This document shows, piece by piece, positions 1-7,927 of a stretch of 40,864 nt of DNA (positions are counted from its first letter, which is position 1; every line of letters starts with the position of its first letter). A program made the position numbers and the translations under genes. This stretch comes from an uncultured Bacteroidota bacterium (GTDB taxonomy: Bacteria; Bacteroidota; Bacteroidia; Chitinophagales; Chitinophagaceae), in contig CAIVEH010000109.1 in the NCBI GenBank assembly GCA_903904855.1, forward strand, positions 1 to 40,864. Reading direction: 5' to 3'. The notes under the pieces are model-generated. The model had not been told where the DNA came from. It saw only the letters and a list, made by a program, of their open reading frames with translations, and did no database searches.

Positions 1-75
1 AGCCTATTTGATTGCTTTTGTTACGGTCTGTTTTTTATTTTTAAAAAATAATTTTAAACAAATAAAACAAAATTC

Positions 76-870
76 ATGAACAAGATTAAACATTTAATGT
101 CGTTTGTATTATTGAGCCTATTTTGCCTTTTATTTTATGCATCTAAAACACAGAAGCATTTAGTAGTAGCCCATGAAGATATAAAAAAACCTAATTATGA
201 TTATGTACCTGTAGAAACAAATATTAAAACAGGGATTGCCATTGCGTTGGTAAATCCAATTTTTGCAAGGGATATGAAATATTCGAATAATAGGCTTTTC
301 GCAGATTTTTCGAAACACATGGCAACAGATTATGAAGAAATGCTAACAAAAAGAGGGTATACTTTAAGAGGACCATTTCAAAGTGTGGATGACATGGTAT
401 ATAATGATAAAGTTGCTTGTCCTTTGTTTTTACAGCCAGAAATTGAAATTAATTTTGATTGTAGCCAAATTTTTGTTAAACCTTATAATCAAACCTATTT
501 TAATGGCATAGATAAACCCTCAACACAAGAAACATTTTATTTATTTAGTGGTACATTAATGATTGATGGACATATAAATATGGTATTCAGTGAACCCTTT
601 ACTAAAGAAAAAATAAAAGTACTCAGTATATCAATTCCTCAGAAGTCGGTGCTAATTCATGATGTTCATGCATATAAAACGAATGACTTCATAGCAACAA
701 TCTCAATTAGTGAGGAAGGCGAGCTAATGAATCCAATATATGCGGCTCTTGAAGATATTTATCAATCCAGTTTTAAAACCGCTTATAATCACCTTGATCC
801 TCATGAAATAAATGATTACGCGGGTGATTCAAAAAGGATTAGAGAGAAAAGTAATTTTATGAGCAAGTAG
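76..870 (+). CDS. HpaA-like secreted protein
   Basis: 264 aa. A basic start and a hydrophobic stretch (about residues 8-22) form an N-terminal signal or anchor. A Cys lies inside the hydrophobic stretch, but the lipobox is poor. The rest resembles the HpaA/neuraminyllactose-binding haemagglutinin family of Helicobacter: an N-terminal segment ending in 'LTKRGYTLRGPFQS', a middle strand segment around 'YLFSGTLMIDGHINMVF SEPF', and a helical C-terminus with 'AALEDIYQSSF' and 'EINDYAGDSKRIREKSN', which line up in order with the HpaA ending. This is a pattern match from memory, not a search. The role in Bacteroidota is unknown; HpaA itself is a surface lipoprotein. No partner gene is adjacent, and the upstream edge is the window start. 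The upstream DNA is very AT-rich, which fits a promoter, but no clear box was found. Confidence 0.5.
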   Translation: MNKIKHLMSFVLLSLFCLLFYASKTQKHLVVAHEDIKKPNYDYVPVETNIKTGIAIALVNPIFARDMKYSNNRLFADFSKHMATDYEEMLTKRGYTLRGPFQSVDDMVYNDKVACPLFLQPEIEINFDCSQIFVKPYNQTYFNGIDKPSTQETFYLFSGTLMIDGHINMVFSEPFTKEKIKVLSISIPQKSVLIHDVHAYKTNDFIATISISEEGELMNPIYAALEDIYQSSFKTAYNHLDPHEINDYAGDSKRIREKSNFMSK

Positions 871-1036
871 GATCTGCTGAAAAAGGTCGCTTCATCCAAT
901 ACATACCGAAACTGGTCTTAAGGAAAGAATACATCACCCAGTGACAAAGGAGGATGGCATTGAGAATATGACGAATCAAATCTTGCCGAACAGGGTTGTA
1001 TCCTGACCACCATTAAGTCTCCGAAACGTATATCAC

Positions 1037-1171
1037 TTATAGTAGATTATCGCTGCTTACTTTTTTTAAGTAATAGTCTCTCTCCATTTTGTAGATAAAA
1101 GTGAGAACCTTGGCTTCGAAATCGGAAATGTCAATATTGATAAAGACATCCAGATGCTTGTCTGAATACAT
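1037..1171 (-). CDS. Small or remnant ORF, unknown
   Basis: A 44-codon frame starts at the complement of 1169-1171 and ends at 1037-1039. It encodes a peptide containing 'HLDVFINIDISDFEAKVL' and 'YKMERDYYLKK', with natural-looking amphipathic composition. The frame stays open upstream for eight more codons before a stop, so this may be the surviving 3' end of a larger gene rather than an intact small gene. The rest of the 871-1345 gap shows no convincing gene. It contains one copy of a dispersed repeat (near 1190-1258) and a TGTCAATATTGATA palindrome at 1129-1142, inside this frame. Confidence 0.25.
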   Translation of the reverse strand: MYSDKHLDVFINIDISDFEAKVLTFIYKMERDYYLKKVSSDNLL

Positions 1172-1189
1172 CACCGCTACGGTCAAGTA

Positions 1190-1258
1190 AGCCGTTTATA
1201 CTCAAATCGGATTCGGACTCGAAAGAAGTGCTCCAAAATGCGCCAGAAGCCGATTTTA
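1190..1258 (+). repeat. Dispersed intergenic repeat, copy 1
   Basis: This copy shares GCCGTTTATACTC, then about 35 looser bases, then a CTCC/GCGCCAG block with the copies at 4092-4196 and 9890-9980. The copies are clearly related but diverged, and all lie outside genes. This one is the shortest match. Confidence 0.35.
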
Positions 1259-1345
1259 TATGTTGCCAGCTTCGTCGTCAGCTCTCTTGATTCTGGTTCT
1301 GACACCTTTTGAATTCATTCTCTACTTAAGCAATTGAGCATTGAT

Positions 1346-3079
1346 TCAATGTAGAGCAAGTAGGAATTTATCCAACTCATGTTCGTTCTTAAAATAAACA
1401 TCTCTTGGCCGACTCCCGCTGGCTGGTCCAACAATTCCGGCTGCTTCTAACTGGTCCATAATTCTTCCTGCACGATTGTAACCTAAATTTAAACGTCTCT
1501 GAAGATTTGAAGTAGAGCCGGACTGCATTTGAACAACCAAACGAGCACAGTCGTCGAATAATTTGTCCCTATTTGCCATATCAACTATTGTTGTGCTGGT
1601 TCGTCGATCATCATCAAAGTCAGGAAGTTCAAACGCAGATCTATAGCTTTTCTGTCCGGCAATGAATTCCAATACTCTTCCAACTTCCGGTCTATCTACA
1701 AAAGCACATTGTACTCTTTCAAGTTCATTATTAACGGAAACGAGCATGTCTCCGTTTCCTATTAACTGTTCAGCACCGGAAGTATCAAGTATTATACGAG
1801 AGTTGGCTTTGGAAGTTACTTTGAAAGCAATGCGGCCCAAAAAATTGGCCTTAATGTCACTTGTTATGACTTCAGATGAAGGATGTTGCGTTGCAATTAT
1901 CATGTGTATGCCAACCGCCCTGGCAATATGCGAAAGCCGGGTTAGCGGCTTTTCGACTTCTCTGCCATGTAAAATAATTACGTCGGCAAATTCGTCAATC
2001 ACTAACACTATGTAAGGCATGAATTTGTGCCCTAATTCTACATCTAAACTACGACTGAGGAACTTACCGTTATACTCTTTTATGTGTCTCACGCCGGCAT
2101 TCTTAAGTAGTTCATAGCGATCATCCATTTCTCTACAAAGTGCATTTAAGGCATCTGAAACACTGCCGGCATCGGTAATGATACACTCCTTCTGGTAAGG
2201 TAACTTAGCAAGAAAATGCTTTTCAATAGCTTTGAAAATACTAAGTTCAACCCGCTTTATGTCAACCATGACAAACTTCAGTTGTGATGGATGTTTCTTA
2301 AACAAAAGGGATACCAAAATAGAGTTGATACAAACAGATTTGCCTTGTCCTGTGGCACCGGCTAACAATAAGTGTGGTAATGAGGCCAGGTCAACTATAT
2401 AATCACTGTTGTCCATCTTTCTTCCAAGAGCAATTGGCAAACTCATCTGGTTACTTGCGAATAGCTCTTTCCGAATTAGTGAACTCATCGATACCGTTTG
2501 CCGATATTGATTAGGTATACTAATGCCTATAGTTCCCTTCCCTGGTATCGGAGCTATGATATTTATTCCTGGGGCATTTAGTGAGAGTGCTATATCCTCT
2601 TTTAGTTTAACGACCTTGGCTATACGCACACCAAGTTCAGGAACTATCTCAAACAAGGTATCAGTAGGTCCTACGCTTGCGCTTATTCGTTGAATCCCCA
2701 CCCCAAAACTCCTAAGAGTATCTATAAGCTGGTTTTTGTTCTTCTCCAGCTCATCCAGATCTACATTGTCAGCATTAGGCTCTTCGAGAAGGTCAATGGA
2801 CGGATATATATAGTCTGGAAAATCTAAGTCCGGTAAGTAAGTATCCGTCTTATAGTTTTGAATAGGACTCGCCGGAATTATTATGTGTTCAACAGATATT
2901 TTAGGTTGCGGTATTATTACAGGTTCTTCATTATCAATTCGCAAAGTCTCTATCTTTACACTTAGCTGGCTATCTATCTGAGAGTTATCAGCTATAGTAT
3001 CCACGAGTTCTCCTACTTGTTCACTCGGTTGTAATTTCTCCTTATTATCACCTAAAATCTTTTTGAACCAGGAAAGCAT
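1346..3079 (-). CDS. Soluble FtsK/SpoIIIE-type DNA translocase
   Basis: 577 aa. This is a RecA-fold motor that would pump double-stranded DNA. The Walker A motif GATGQGKS is at residues 241-248 and Walker B (IVLVIDEFAD) at about 357-366. An alpha-domain-like segment precedes the motor. The last 75 residues are a typical gamma winged-helix domain ('SNLQRRLNLGYNRAGRIMD', 'GIVGP.SGSRPRDV'), the part that reads polarity sequences in chromosomal FtsK. There are no transmembrane helices: the N-terminus (MLSWFKKILG) goes straight into a short acidic linker, whereas resident FtsK has a four-helix membrane domain and about 800 residues. It therefore looks like an element-encoded translocase, possibly for DNA transfer or resolution of the element. 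It is transcribed alone, leftward. Motor identity is secure; the role is inferred. Confidence 0.9.
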   Translation of the reverse strand: MLSWFKKILGDNKEKLQPSEQVGELVDTIADNSQIDSQLSVKIETLRIDNEEPVIIPQPKISVEHIIIPASPIQNYKTDTYLPDLDFPDYIYPSIDLLEEPNADNVDLDELEKNKNQLIDTLRSFGVGIQRISASVGPTDTLFEIVPELGVRIAKVVKLKEDIALSLNAPGINIIAPIPGKGTIGISIPNQYRQTVSMSSLIRKELFASNQMSLPIALGRKMDNSDYIVDLASLPHLLLAGATGQGKSVCINSILVSLLFKKHPSQLKFVMVDIKRVELSIFKAIEKHFLAKLPYQKECIITDAGSVSDALNALCREMDDRYELLKNAGVRHIKEYNGKFLSRSLDVELGHKFMPYIVLVIDEFADVIILHGREVEKPLTRLSHIARAVGIHMIIATQHPSSEVITSDIKANFLGRIAFKVTSKANSRIILDTSGAEQLIGNGDMLVSVNNELERVQCAFVDRPEVGRVLEFIAGQKSYRSAFELPDFDDDRRTSTTIVDMANRDKLFDDCARLVVQMQSGSTSNLQRRLNLGYNRAGRIMDQLEAAGIVGPASGSRPRDVYFKNEHELDKFLLALH

Positions 3080-3304
3080 ATTTAGTATTGTTTGACTTTC
3101 TTTTTGCCACCAAAATGAATACAGTGGCTTGGCAATATACTAATATATTATCCATATTAGCCCTCTTGCCCGCTATTATCAGACAAAACAGAAGGATTCA
3201 TTTTTTCCACGGAACGCTAAAGCCGTGCTAAAGCCCTCAAATTATTTCCCGGTGCGGACTTTACCTGCTACCCTTGCTGTGTACTAAATCTAAAATCAAA
3301 TTTT

Positions 3305-4015
3305 ATGAACAAACAAGTAATCGAGTTCCTGACCAACAATCCGAACTCAAATAAGGGACAAATAGCAGACGCAGTAAATCTCCGTGGCCTGGGATTGTTT
3401 AACCTGATAAAGAAGATGCTGAGCGATGGACAAATCACCTCACAAGGAGTAGGACAGGAAACAACCTATTCGATTTCAGAAGCCGACGGCATCGAAGCGG
3501 TGACCGATGAACAAACGGTAGTTGATAAAACTCCTCTGTCACAAGTTGGTACCGAAGAAGTAACGGGAACAGGCGAACAAAACGAGCAGAATCATGAGGC
3601 TGGTGCAAAAGATGAAAACAGCAAGAAGGGTGACGATAAAGTTGAAGAAGCTTCCGCTAAGGCAACGACAAGCCGGGATAACAGCAAGTACAAATTCAAC
3701 GATCAAGATGATCTCGGCAAGGGGCCATTGGTGAGGGCTGTCGTGGCAAAATATGTTGAGGATCACCCGGATGCGACATACAAGCAGCTAAAAGAAATCT
3801 TCCCCGATACATTAATGAAGCGATTTGGAGTGTTCGCCAACGAAGCTGAGGCAAAGAAACTGTCGGGTAACAAGCCACGTTATTTCCTTAAACCTGAGCA
3901 GATGATAAAGATCAAGGGGCAGAAAGAGCCGATTGCGATCTGTAACCAGTGGACGGCGGCATTGATCGAACCGTTCATCAAGGTGGCTAAGGAGCTTGGG
4001 TACAAGATCAAATAG
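3305..4015 (+). CDS. wHTH protein with conserved C-terminal domain, unknown function
   Basis: 236 aa in three parts. Residues 1-58 look like a winged helix ('GQIADAVNLRGLGLFNLIKK', wing ending in 'TTYSI'). Residues 60-125 are an acidic, Lys/Glu-rich linker. Residues 126-236 form a compact domain with 'GPLVRAVVAKYVEDHPDATY', 'LKEIFPD', 'RYFLKPEQMI', 'AICNQW' and 'FIKVAKELGYKI'. I recall this last domain as an appendage on varied bacterial proteins, including restriction-type ones, but cannot name it. The layout suggests a DNA-binding accessory protein. It is monocistronic, with a good terminator directly after it. Start chosen at the first ATG, preceded by an AT-rich 225-base gap. Confidence 0.7.
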   Translation: MNKQVIEFLTNNPNSNKGQIADAVNLRGLGLFNLIKKMLSDGQITSQGVGQETTYSISEADGIEAVTDEQTVVDKTPLSQVGTEEVTGTGEQNEQNHEAGAKDENSKKGDDKVEEASAKATTSRDNSKYKFNDQDDLGKGPLVRAVVAKYVEDHPDATYKQLKEIFPDTLMKRFGVFANEAEAKKLSGNKPRYFLKPEQMIKIKGQKEPIAICNQWTAALIEPFIKVAKELGYKIK

Positions 4016-4038
4016 AATCCAAAGTTTCTGTGAATTTA

Positions 4039-4066
4039 AACGGGCATCATGTTGGTGCCCGTTTTT
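4039..4066 (+). terminator. Intrinsic terminator after the wHTH gene
   Basis: AACGGGCATC and GGTGCCCGTT pair (one T-G wobble) around a five-base loop and run into a five-T tract. It begins 23 bases after the stop codon at 4015. Confidence 0.75.
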
Positions 4067-4091
4067 CGTTTGTATGGTTGTTCCATGGTTG

Positions 4092-4196
4092 ATATTGTTT
4101 GTTTCTCGTCCGACCGTTCGCTGGCTTGTTATAAGCCGTTTATACTCTAAAACAGTTTGGAGGCTCCTCACAAGCCCCGAAACGCGCCAGGAGAGC
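4092..4196 (+). repeat. Dispersed intergenic repeat, copy 2
   Basis: Blocks shared with copy 3 (9890-9980), in order: a CGTCCGacC-like start, GC(T/C)GGCTTG, GTTTATACTC, CAAGCCCC, AACGC(G/T)CCA and a final AGC. Roughly half the intervening bases differ. The copy ends about 130 bases before the Xre gene at 4327, just as copy 3 precedes the HU gene. Confidence 0.45.
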
Positions 4197-4326
4197 GATC
4201 ATTGAGATTTGTGTTGCTGTAGATTACAAACGAACATTAACTACAGGGATTTGCGCGCGAATTATTTTTCACATGACACTTATAGTCCGTTGGCTTATTC
4301 GCGACATTTTAAGACCTTTACCGAAC

Positions 4327-4554
4327 ATGAAAATAGGATACACAAAAACAGAACAAGCGTACTTGCAAGTTGTTGGGCAGAAGATCAGGGAAGCCCGGCA
4401 GAACCTTGGGCTATCGCAAGAGAAATTCGCACTGGTCTGCAAGCTGGACAGAACCTACATCAGCGACGTTGAGCGTGGGGAACGCAACATATCGTTGTTG
4501 AACCTGTGGAAGATTGCCAAAGCACTCAAAATAAATATCCCTACTCTCATTTGA
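4327..4554 (+). CDS. Xre-family HTH regulator
   Basis: 75 aa from the ATG at 4327; an upstream ATG at 4273 would add 18 non-conserved residues. It has a complete five-helix Xre/Cro domain: 'VGQKIREARQNLGLSQEKFA' then 'LDRTYISDVERGERNISLLN' and 'LWKIAKALKI'. The family binds operator DNA as a dimer. There is no extra domain, so it is probably a small repressor of element genes or a C.-protein-like controller. It converges with, and overlaps by 8 bases, the leftward gene at 4547-5470. Confidence 0.85.
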   Translation: MKIGYTKTEQAYLQVVGQKIREARQNLGLSQEKFALVCKLDRTYISDVERGERNISLLNLWKIAKALKINIPTLI

Positions 4555-5470
4555 GTGTCTGGATGGATTCTTTTTTTACTGAGCGCTCTAATTCATCCGC
4601 TTGTGCATTTATTCTTTTTTCTTCATTGCTACACAGTTTACGGAAGAAAAAGATCATCATGATTCCAAGCGCAAGCATTGAAATCGTTTCAAAACCGAGA
4701 TGATAGTTAGGATCGATACAAAAAACCAACAGCCCCAATATCCAAATAATAGGCCCCAGTTTAATGACTAACCGTCCACCCCCAGCCCACATTGATGCCT
4801 CACCCCTTATAGCTTCGACTTGTTTTAAGGTTGGAATCGTTACCGTAACCTCCTCATGGGTTTTGTTCAGGATAGCATGAAATTTTTCAGCAAGAACTAA
4901 TTCTTTAGTTACTAATTTCTGTAGATTTGATTTGATTTTATCGACCACGGCAAAAGCTGTTTCATTCAAAGTATGCATCTGTTGCAAGGATGTGCTGGCA
5001 TTTACATATTCGTTGAAACTGATTGCCGTAAAGCCAGCGGATACAATTGTGCCCATAACGCTACCTCGCCGGTCGCTTCTAAAGGTGCTCATTGTTCCTA
5101 TGACTGTTGCCAAGGCAGCTTGCACCATTCGAAGATGTGCCTGATCCATTGCTTTTCCCGTGAGTATAATAAGATCGTATAGGCTCTTTATTACTTCCAT
5201 TGATGTTTCGATAGCTATGGTTTCGATTTCCGAAATTTTACTTTCGTCGATGCTCTTTGCTTTCTGGAAACAATAAAATATCTCATCGACTGGAACATTA
5301 TCCAAAAGTTGACCGTATTTTGATATTCCAATACCACACCAGGCTTCAGTGCTGTTAGTTTTCGCAGCAATCTCCTTATATTTTTCTTCTGCCTCCTTAA
5401 AACGTTTCCCACGTAACGCCATTTCGGCCATTTCGTAGTTGAAGGATACTTCTTGTTCGGTCATTATCAA
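4547..5470 (-). CDS. Membrane-anchored TPR-like protein, unknown
   Basis: 307 aa, not assigned to a named family. Residues 1-60 resemble one or two tetratricopeptide-type helix pairs ('MAEMALRGKRFKEAEEKYKE'). A long helical middle follows, with a glycine-rich hydrophobic patch at about 135-150. Two close transmembrane helices lie near the C-terminus ('LGPIIWILGLLVFCI' and 'ISMLALGIMMIFFF'). A charged tail (EEKRINAQADELERSVKKE) may be a cytoplasmic coil. It could be a membrane-associated effector or scaffold. It is transcribed leftward alone between two small Xre genes. Confidence 0.65.
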   Translation of the reverse strand: MIMTEQEVSFNYEMAEMALRGKRFKEAEEKYKEIAAKTNSTEAWCGIGISKYGQLLDNVPVDEIFYCFQKAKSIDESKISEIETIAIETSMEVIKSLYDLIILTGKAMDQAHLRMVQAALATVIGTMSTFRSDRRGSVMGTIVSAGFTAISFNEYVNASTSLQQMHTLNETAFAVVDKIKSNLQKLVTKELVLAEKFHAILNKTHEEVTVTIPTLKQVEAIRGEASMWAGGGRLVIKLGPIIWILGLLVFCIDPNYHLGFETISMLALGIMMIFFFRKLCSNEEKRINAQADELERSVKKESIQTLK

Positions 5471-5552
5471 CAGATTTAAGTGCTAAAGTAGCATATACTT
5501 ACGAATATGTCATTGTCGCTCCCACATACAAGTTGGAATTTGATGCCCAGAA

Positions 5553-5771
5553 ATGGCACAGATTCGAGATCAGGAACTACTTCAAAGAATCGCCCTCAAG
5601 TTGAAACAACTCAGGGAGAGGAAAGGACTGTCCCAGGAACAGATATACAACGAGACCGACATCCACATCGCCAGGATAGAAACAGCCAAGGTCAATGTAT
5701 CAGTGAGTACCCTGTCGAAACTGTGCGAGTACTTCGAAATATCTTTATCCGAATTTTTCAAACAGATTTGA
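5553..5771 (+). CDS. Xre-family HTH regulator
   Basis: 72 aa, essentially one HTH domain: 'ALKLKQLRERKGLSQEQIYN', 'DIHIARIETAKVNVSVSTLS', 'KLCEYFEISLSEFF'. It resembles the small regulators abundant in Bacteroidota genomes and mobile elements. It diverges from the TPR-like membrane gene, 82 bases away, so it may control that gene and itself. A hairpin terminator follows at 5854. Confidence 0.85.
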   Translation: MAQIRDQELLQRIALKLKQLRERKGLSQEQIYNETDIHIARIETAKVNVSVSTLSKLCEYFEISLSEFFKQI

Positions 5772-5853
5772 GGTTAGCTTCTTCCTGTGCAAAGCCCAGT
5801 GCGAATTCTTGAAACGAATTCCATATTGAAACATTCGCAATAGGGTATACAAC

Positions 5854-5883
5854 AAGCCGAACTCGGTTAAGGAGTTCGGCTTT
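5854..5883 (+). terminator. Probable terminator hairpin after the Xre gene
   Basis: AAGCCGAACTC and GAGTTCGGCTT pair perfectly (11 bp) around a seven-base loop. Only three Ts follow, so termination may be weak or bidirectional. It lies 82 bases after the stop codon. Confidence 0.6.
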
Positions 5884-6224
5884 CGCTCTGCAGAGCGTTA
5901 CAACACAAATTTCTTTTTCAGGGGACTTTAATTTTCACGAGTGTAATGACCGTCTCAAAAGAAATCCGCACGTATGGCGCACCGCGCGGCAAACAAAATA
6001 CAACATAAAACCTCGGCATAACGGATACACACCCAACGGGACCGTCGTACCAGTAACTATGTGCGTTTTTGCAAGTGCAGTTTAACACACAAAGGATTAC
6101 CGATTGCCACATTTGCGCAAGTTTTGCGTTTAACGAATGCAGGATAGCACAGGCCGTACCCGTTAAGATTCAGCCCGCACTATAACCGAAAAACAATTAT
6201 TTAATCCCATTGAAGTTATTGGGT
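5884..6224. other. Intergenic region, no gene seen
   Basis: No coding frame looks natural here. A 64-codon leftward frame (5918-6112) is rich in Cys, Trp and Val and looks fortuitous. No repeat or strong hairpin was found. Confidence 0.4.
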
Positions 6225-6503
6225 TTATTCTCTCCAAAGAGGAAAATCCCTTGCTGGAATGAATACGTCCACGTCCTGTTCGTAATCGAGCTCGGTCGTG
6301 TCCACCATAATGTATTTTATATAAAATCCTTTATCTTTAACTTCTACGTATTCGCCATAATATTCTGGAAATCGAATATCGCCGTGATGACAATCTATCA
6401 TAACGAACTCACCCTTTTCGATCTTGTTTTTTCCTTCAGAATTTGTACAATCGAACGTACATAAAAATTCTTGCCACTCTTTCTCATTTGTTTCTCTTCT
6501 CAT
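6225..6503 (-). CDS. Hypothetical protein, 92 aa
   Basis: A small soluble acidic protein with good codon texture. It starts 'MRRETNEKEWQEFLCTF' and has alternating strand-like segments ('GEFVMIDCHHGDIRFPEYYG', 'YVEVKDKGFYIKYIMVDTTE'), suggesting a small beta-rich fold. I do not recognise a family. It lies alone and leftward among other small leftward genes (6867, 7130), typical of an element's early or accessory region. Confidence 0.55.
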   Translation of the reverse strand: MRRETNEKEWQEFLCTFDCTNSEGKNKIEKGEFVMIDCHHGDIRFPEYYGEYVEVKDKGFYIKYIMVDTTELDYEQDVDVFIPARDFPLWRE

Positions 6504-6866
6504 TTATTTGTTTTTGTTTTTTTGTTAAAGCGAAGGAAACAGATAATTCCTGAACCGTCCTGAAACCGAGGACTTTTGTTCACGTTCCCCAGAACCGTAT
6601 CTTATGTAGTATGCAGGAAGTAAACAAAATGCCTCATTCATAGAGAGACAACTCAATATGAGTGTGGAGTTAGAGAGGTTGTATTTGTTTTGAATTTAGG
6701 CTGGCTGCTTGGCTCTAAGCGGTTTGTTTGCTTTCGTGGACCGGTCGTGAATTCGGAGGAAAGAACAGCCAATGCGCGCGATTTCAGCATGGGGGGACTG
6801 TGCGCGCACAACAATTTCTCTCAACTGCGCACGGTGATTGTCTAATCTTGGAAAGAATGCGCGCTG
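6504..6866. other. Intergenic region with clustered GCGC sites
   Basis: No gene seen. From about 6770 a dense run of TGCGCGC-type sites begins and continues into the next gene (about seven within 250 bases). A run of T just upstream of the 6503 start suggests the promoter of the preceding small gene. Confidence 0.35.
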
Positions 6867-7106
6867 TCAGGCTGGCTCAGTGCGCGTTTCATCTACTCGC
6901 CATCCGATCCACCGACCCGTTTTCTCGTCAAGCCCTCTGTTCCTCATTTCGATGCGCGCCATTTCAACAGGGTCGATCTTACCGCTAATGATGTCGAGAA
7001 GTAATTCCGCGCGCGTTCCGTTGAAGAGGAAAATGGGGTTCTCTTCGTCCAGTATTAGCCCGAGGCTTGCCGCCGCTCTGTAGTGATTTATTTCAGTTTG
7101 TGTCAT
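6867..7106 (-). CDS. Hypothetical protein, 79 aa
   Basis: A small soluble protein: 'MTQTEINHYRAAASLGLILD', then 'LFNGTRAELLLDIISGKIDP' and a basic C-terminus with 'RWIGWRVDETRTEPA'. It appears mostly helical. No named family recognised. It follows the DUF6876-like gene in the same direction with a 23-base gap, so the two may be co-transcribed. Its DNA carries several GCGCGC sites and is more GC-rich than its neighbours. Confidence 0.5.
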   Translation of the reverse strand: MTQTEINHYRAAASLGLILDEENPIFLFNGTRAELLLDIISGKIDPVEMARIEMRNRGLDEKTGRWIGWRVDETRTEPA

Positions 7107-7129
7107 GATTTATCAGGTTTGTTATGTTA

Positions 7130-7474
7130 TCAATGTTCAATGCTAAGCAAAGCTGTCCCGAACTCTACCCAGATGGTACATTCGTCAGCGCTGAAATCAG
7201 TCCAAGGAATTTTCTGGGTCTTTAAAACTTTGTCATTCCCGTCAGTACATTTTACAGTCGCGCTATTATCGCTATGTTTTGTTAACGTCCAGACTTGAAA
7301 TTCTTCTTTTTTCAACGTTGGCAAGTAGCTGGCGATAATGTCCAAAAACCAAAAGCATTCAAATTTTTGCGCCAAAGCCAGCGCACCTTCTGTGATGACC
7401 AAGCCGAAATTGTATTTGTAAAGATTTTCAGATCCCCCGCTAAATTCGTTTAAGCTGTCGTTTGCGTTTATCAT
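7130..7474 (-). CDS. DUF6876-like protein
   Basis: 114 aa from the ATG complement at 7472-7474; the frame is open further upstream, but conserved-looking sequence begins here. The layout fits what I recall of the DUF6876 family, common on Bacteroidota mobile elements: 'LNEFSGGSENLYKYNFGLVI', then 'TEGALALAQKFECFWFLDII', 'EEFQVWTL', a short strand with 'VKCTDGN', and 'IPWTDFSADECTIWVEFG'. Function unknown. It is the first gene of a possible leftward pair with 6867-7106. Its upstream region, shared with the rightward gene at 7585, holds 11-nt tandem repeats. Confidence 0.65.
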   Translation of the reverse strand: MINANDSLNEFSGGSENLYKYNFGLVITEGALALAQKFECFWFLDIIASYLPTLKKEEFQVWTLTKHSDNSATVKCTDGNDKVLKTQKIPWTDFSADECTIWVEFGTALLSIEH

Positions 7475-7527
7475 TTTATGAATTTTAACGCAGTCTAAAT
7501 CGTTCCGGCGAAAAAGGATAATTAAGC

Positions 7528-7553
7528 GCGCTAAAATGGCGCTAAGATGGCGC
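7528..7553 (+). repeat. 11-nt tandem repeat GCGCTAARATG in a divergent promoter
   Basis: GCGCTAAAATG, GCGCTAAGATG and a third start GCGC follow one another at exact 11-base spacing (7528, 7539, 7550). They sit between the divergent starts at 7474 and 7585. One helical turn of spacing suggests repeated protein-binding sites. Confidence 0.5.
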
Positions 7554-7584
7554 AGGTGAATATTCGCACGATTAAATTCACGGC

Positions 7585-7806
7585 ATGCCTGACAACAAAT
7601 TTTCAAAAGAGTTCCTCGATGGGGTGAGGTTCTTCCTCCAAGACCATTCACCAGAGCGCATCGACAAGAACTTGAGACTAGTATTTTTTGACTACCTGCG
7701 GAACCAACGCGAGGGACTGCCGACAGAGTTCGACGAGGTGCTCGATGATATAGAAGCGCTGTTTACACTCATTGAGATCATGCGGAACGAGAAGTGGGTA
7801 AAATAA
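7585..7806 (+). CDS. Hypothetical protein, 73 aa
   Basis: A small, soluble, mostly helical protein: 'FLDGVRFFLQDHSPERIDKN', 'LRLVFFDYLRNQREGLPTEF', 'DDIEALFTLIEIMRNEKW'. Composition and length resemble small helper proteins on Bacteroidota elements. No family recognised. It diverges from the DUF6876-like gene across the 11-nt repeats, and a TCAA-type motif begins 13 bases after its stop. Confidence 0.5.
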   Translation: MPDNKFSKEFLDGVRFFLQDHSPERIDKNLRLVFFDYLRNQREGLPTEFDEVLDDIEALFTLIEIMRNEKWVK

Positions 7807-7818
7807 TTTCATTAAACC

Positions 7819-7839
7819 GGGGTCAATTTCGACATCTCG
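7819..7839. repeat. GGGGTCAA-type motif, also found at 14054
   Basis: Twenty-one bases starting GGGGTCAATTTCGACATCTC are identical to 14054-14074. The core is an imperfect member of the TCAA-nn-TTGA palindrome family. It lies between convergent genes, 13 bases after the stop at 7806. Confidence 0.55.
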
Positions 7840-7927
7840 TATTGATTAATGTGTTAGTGCCGCCTGTATCTTTTGTATTCGCCGAAGAGAAGAATTTGCC
7901 ATAACTGTCGGACAGAAATAATGTGTT

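Noticed and set aside
5918-6112. Leftward 64-codon frame
   Set aside because: Unusual composition (many Cys, Trp, Val), no homology recognised and no promoter-like DNA upstream.
7475-7651. N-terminal extension of the DUF6876-like frame
   Set aside because: The Cys- and Arg-rich extension is unlike the family and covers the divergent promoter and the start of the gene at 7585.
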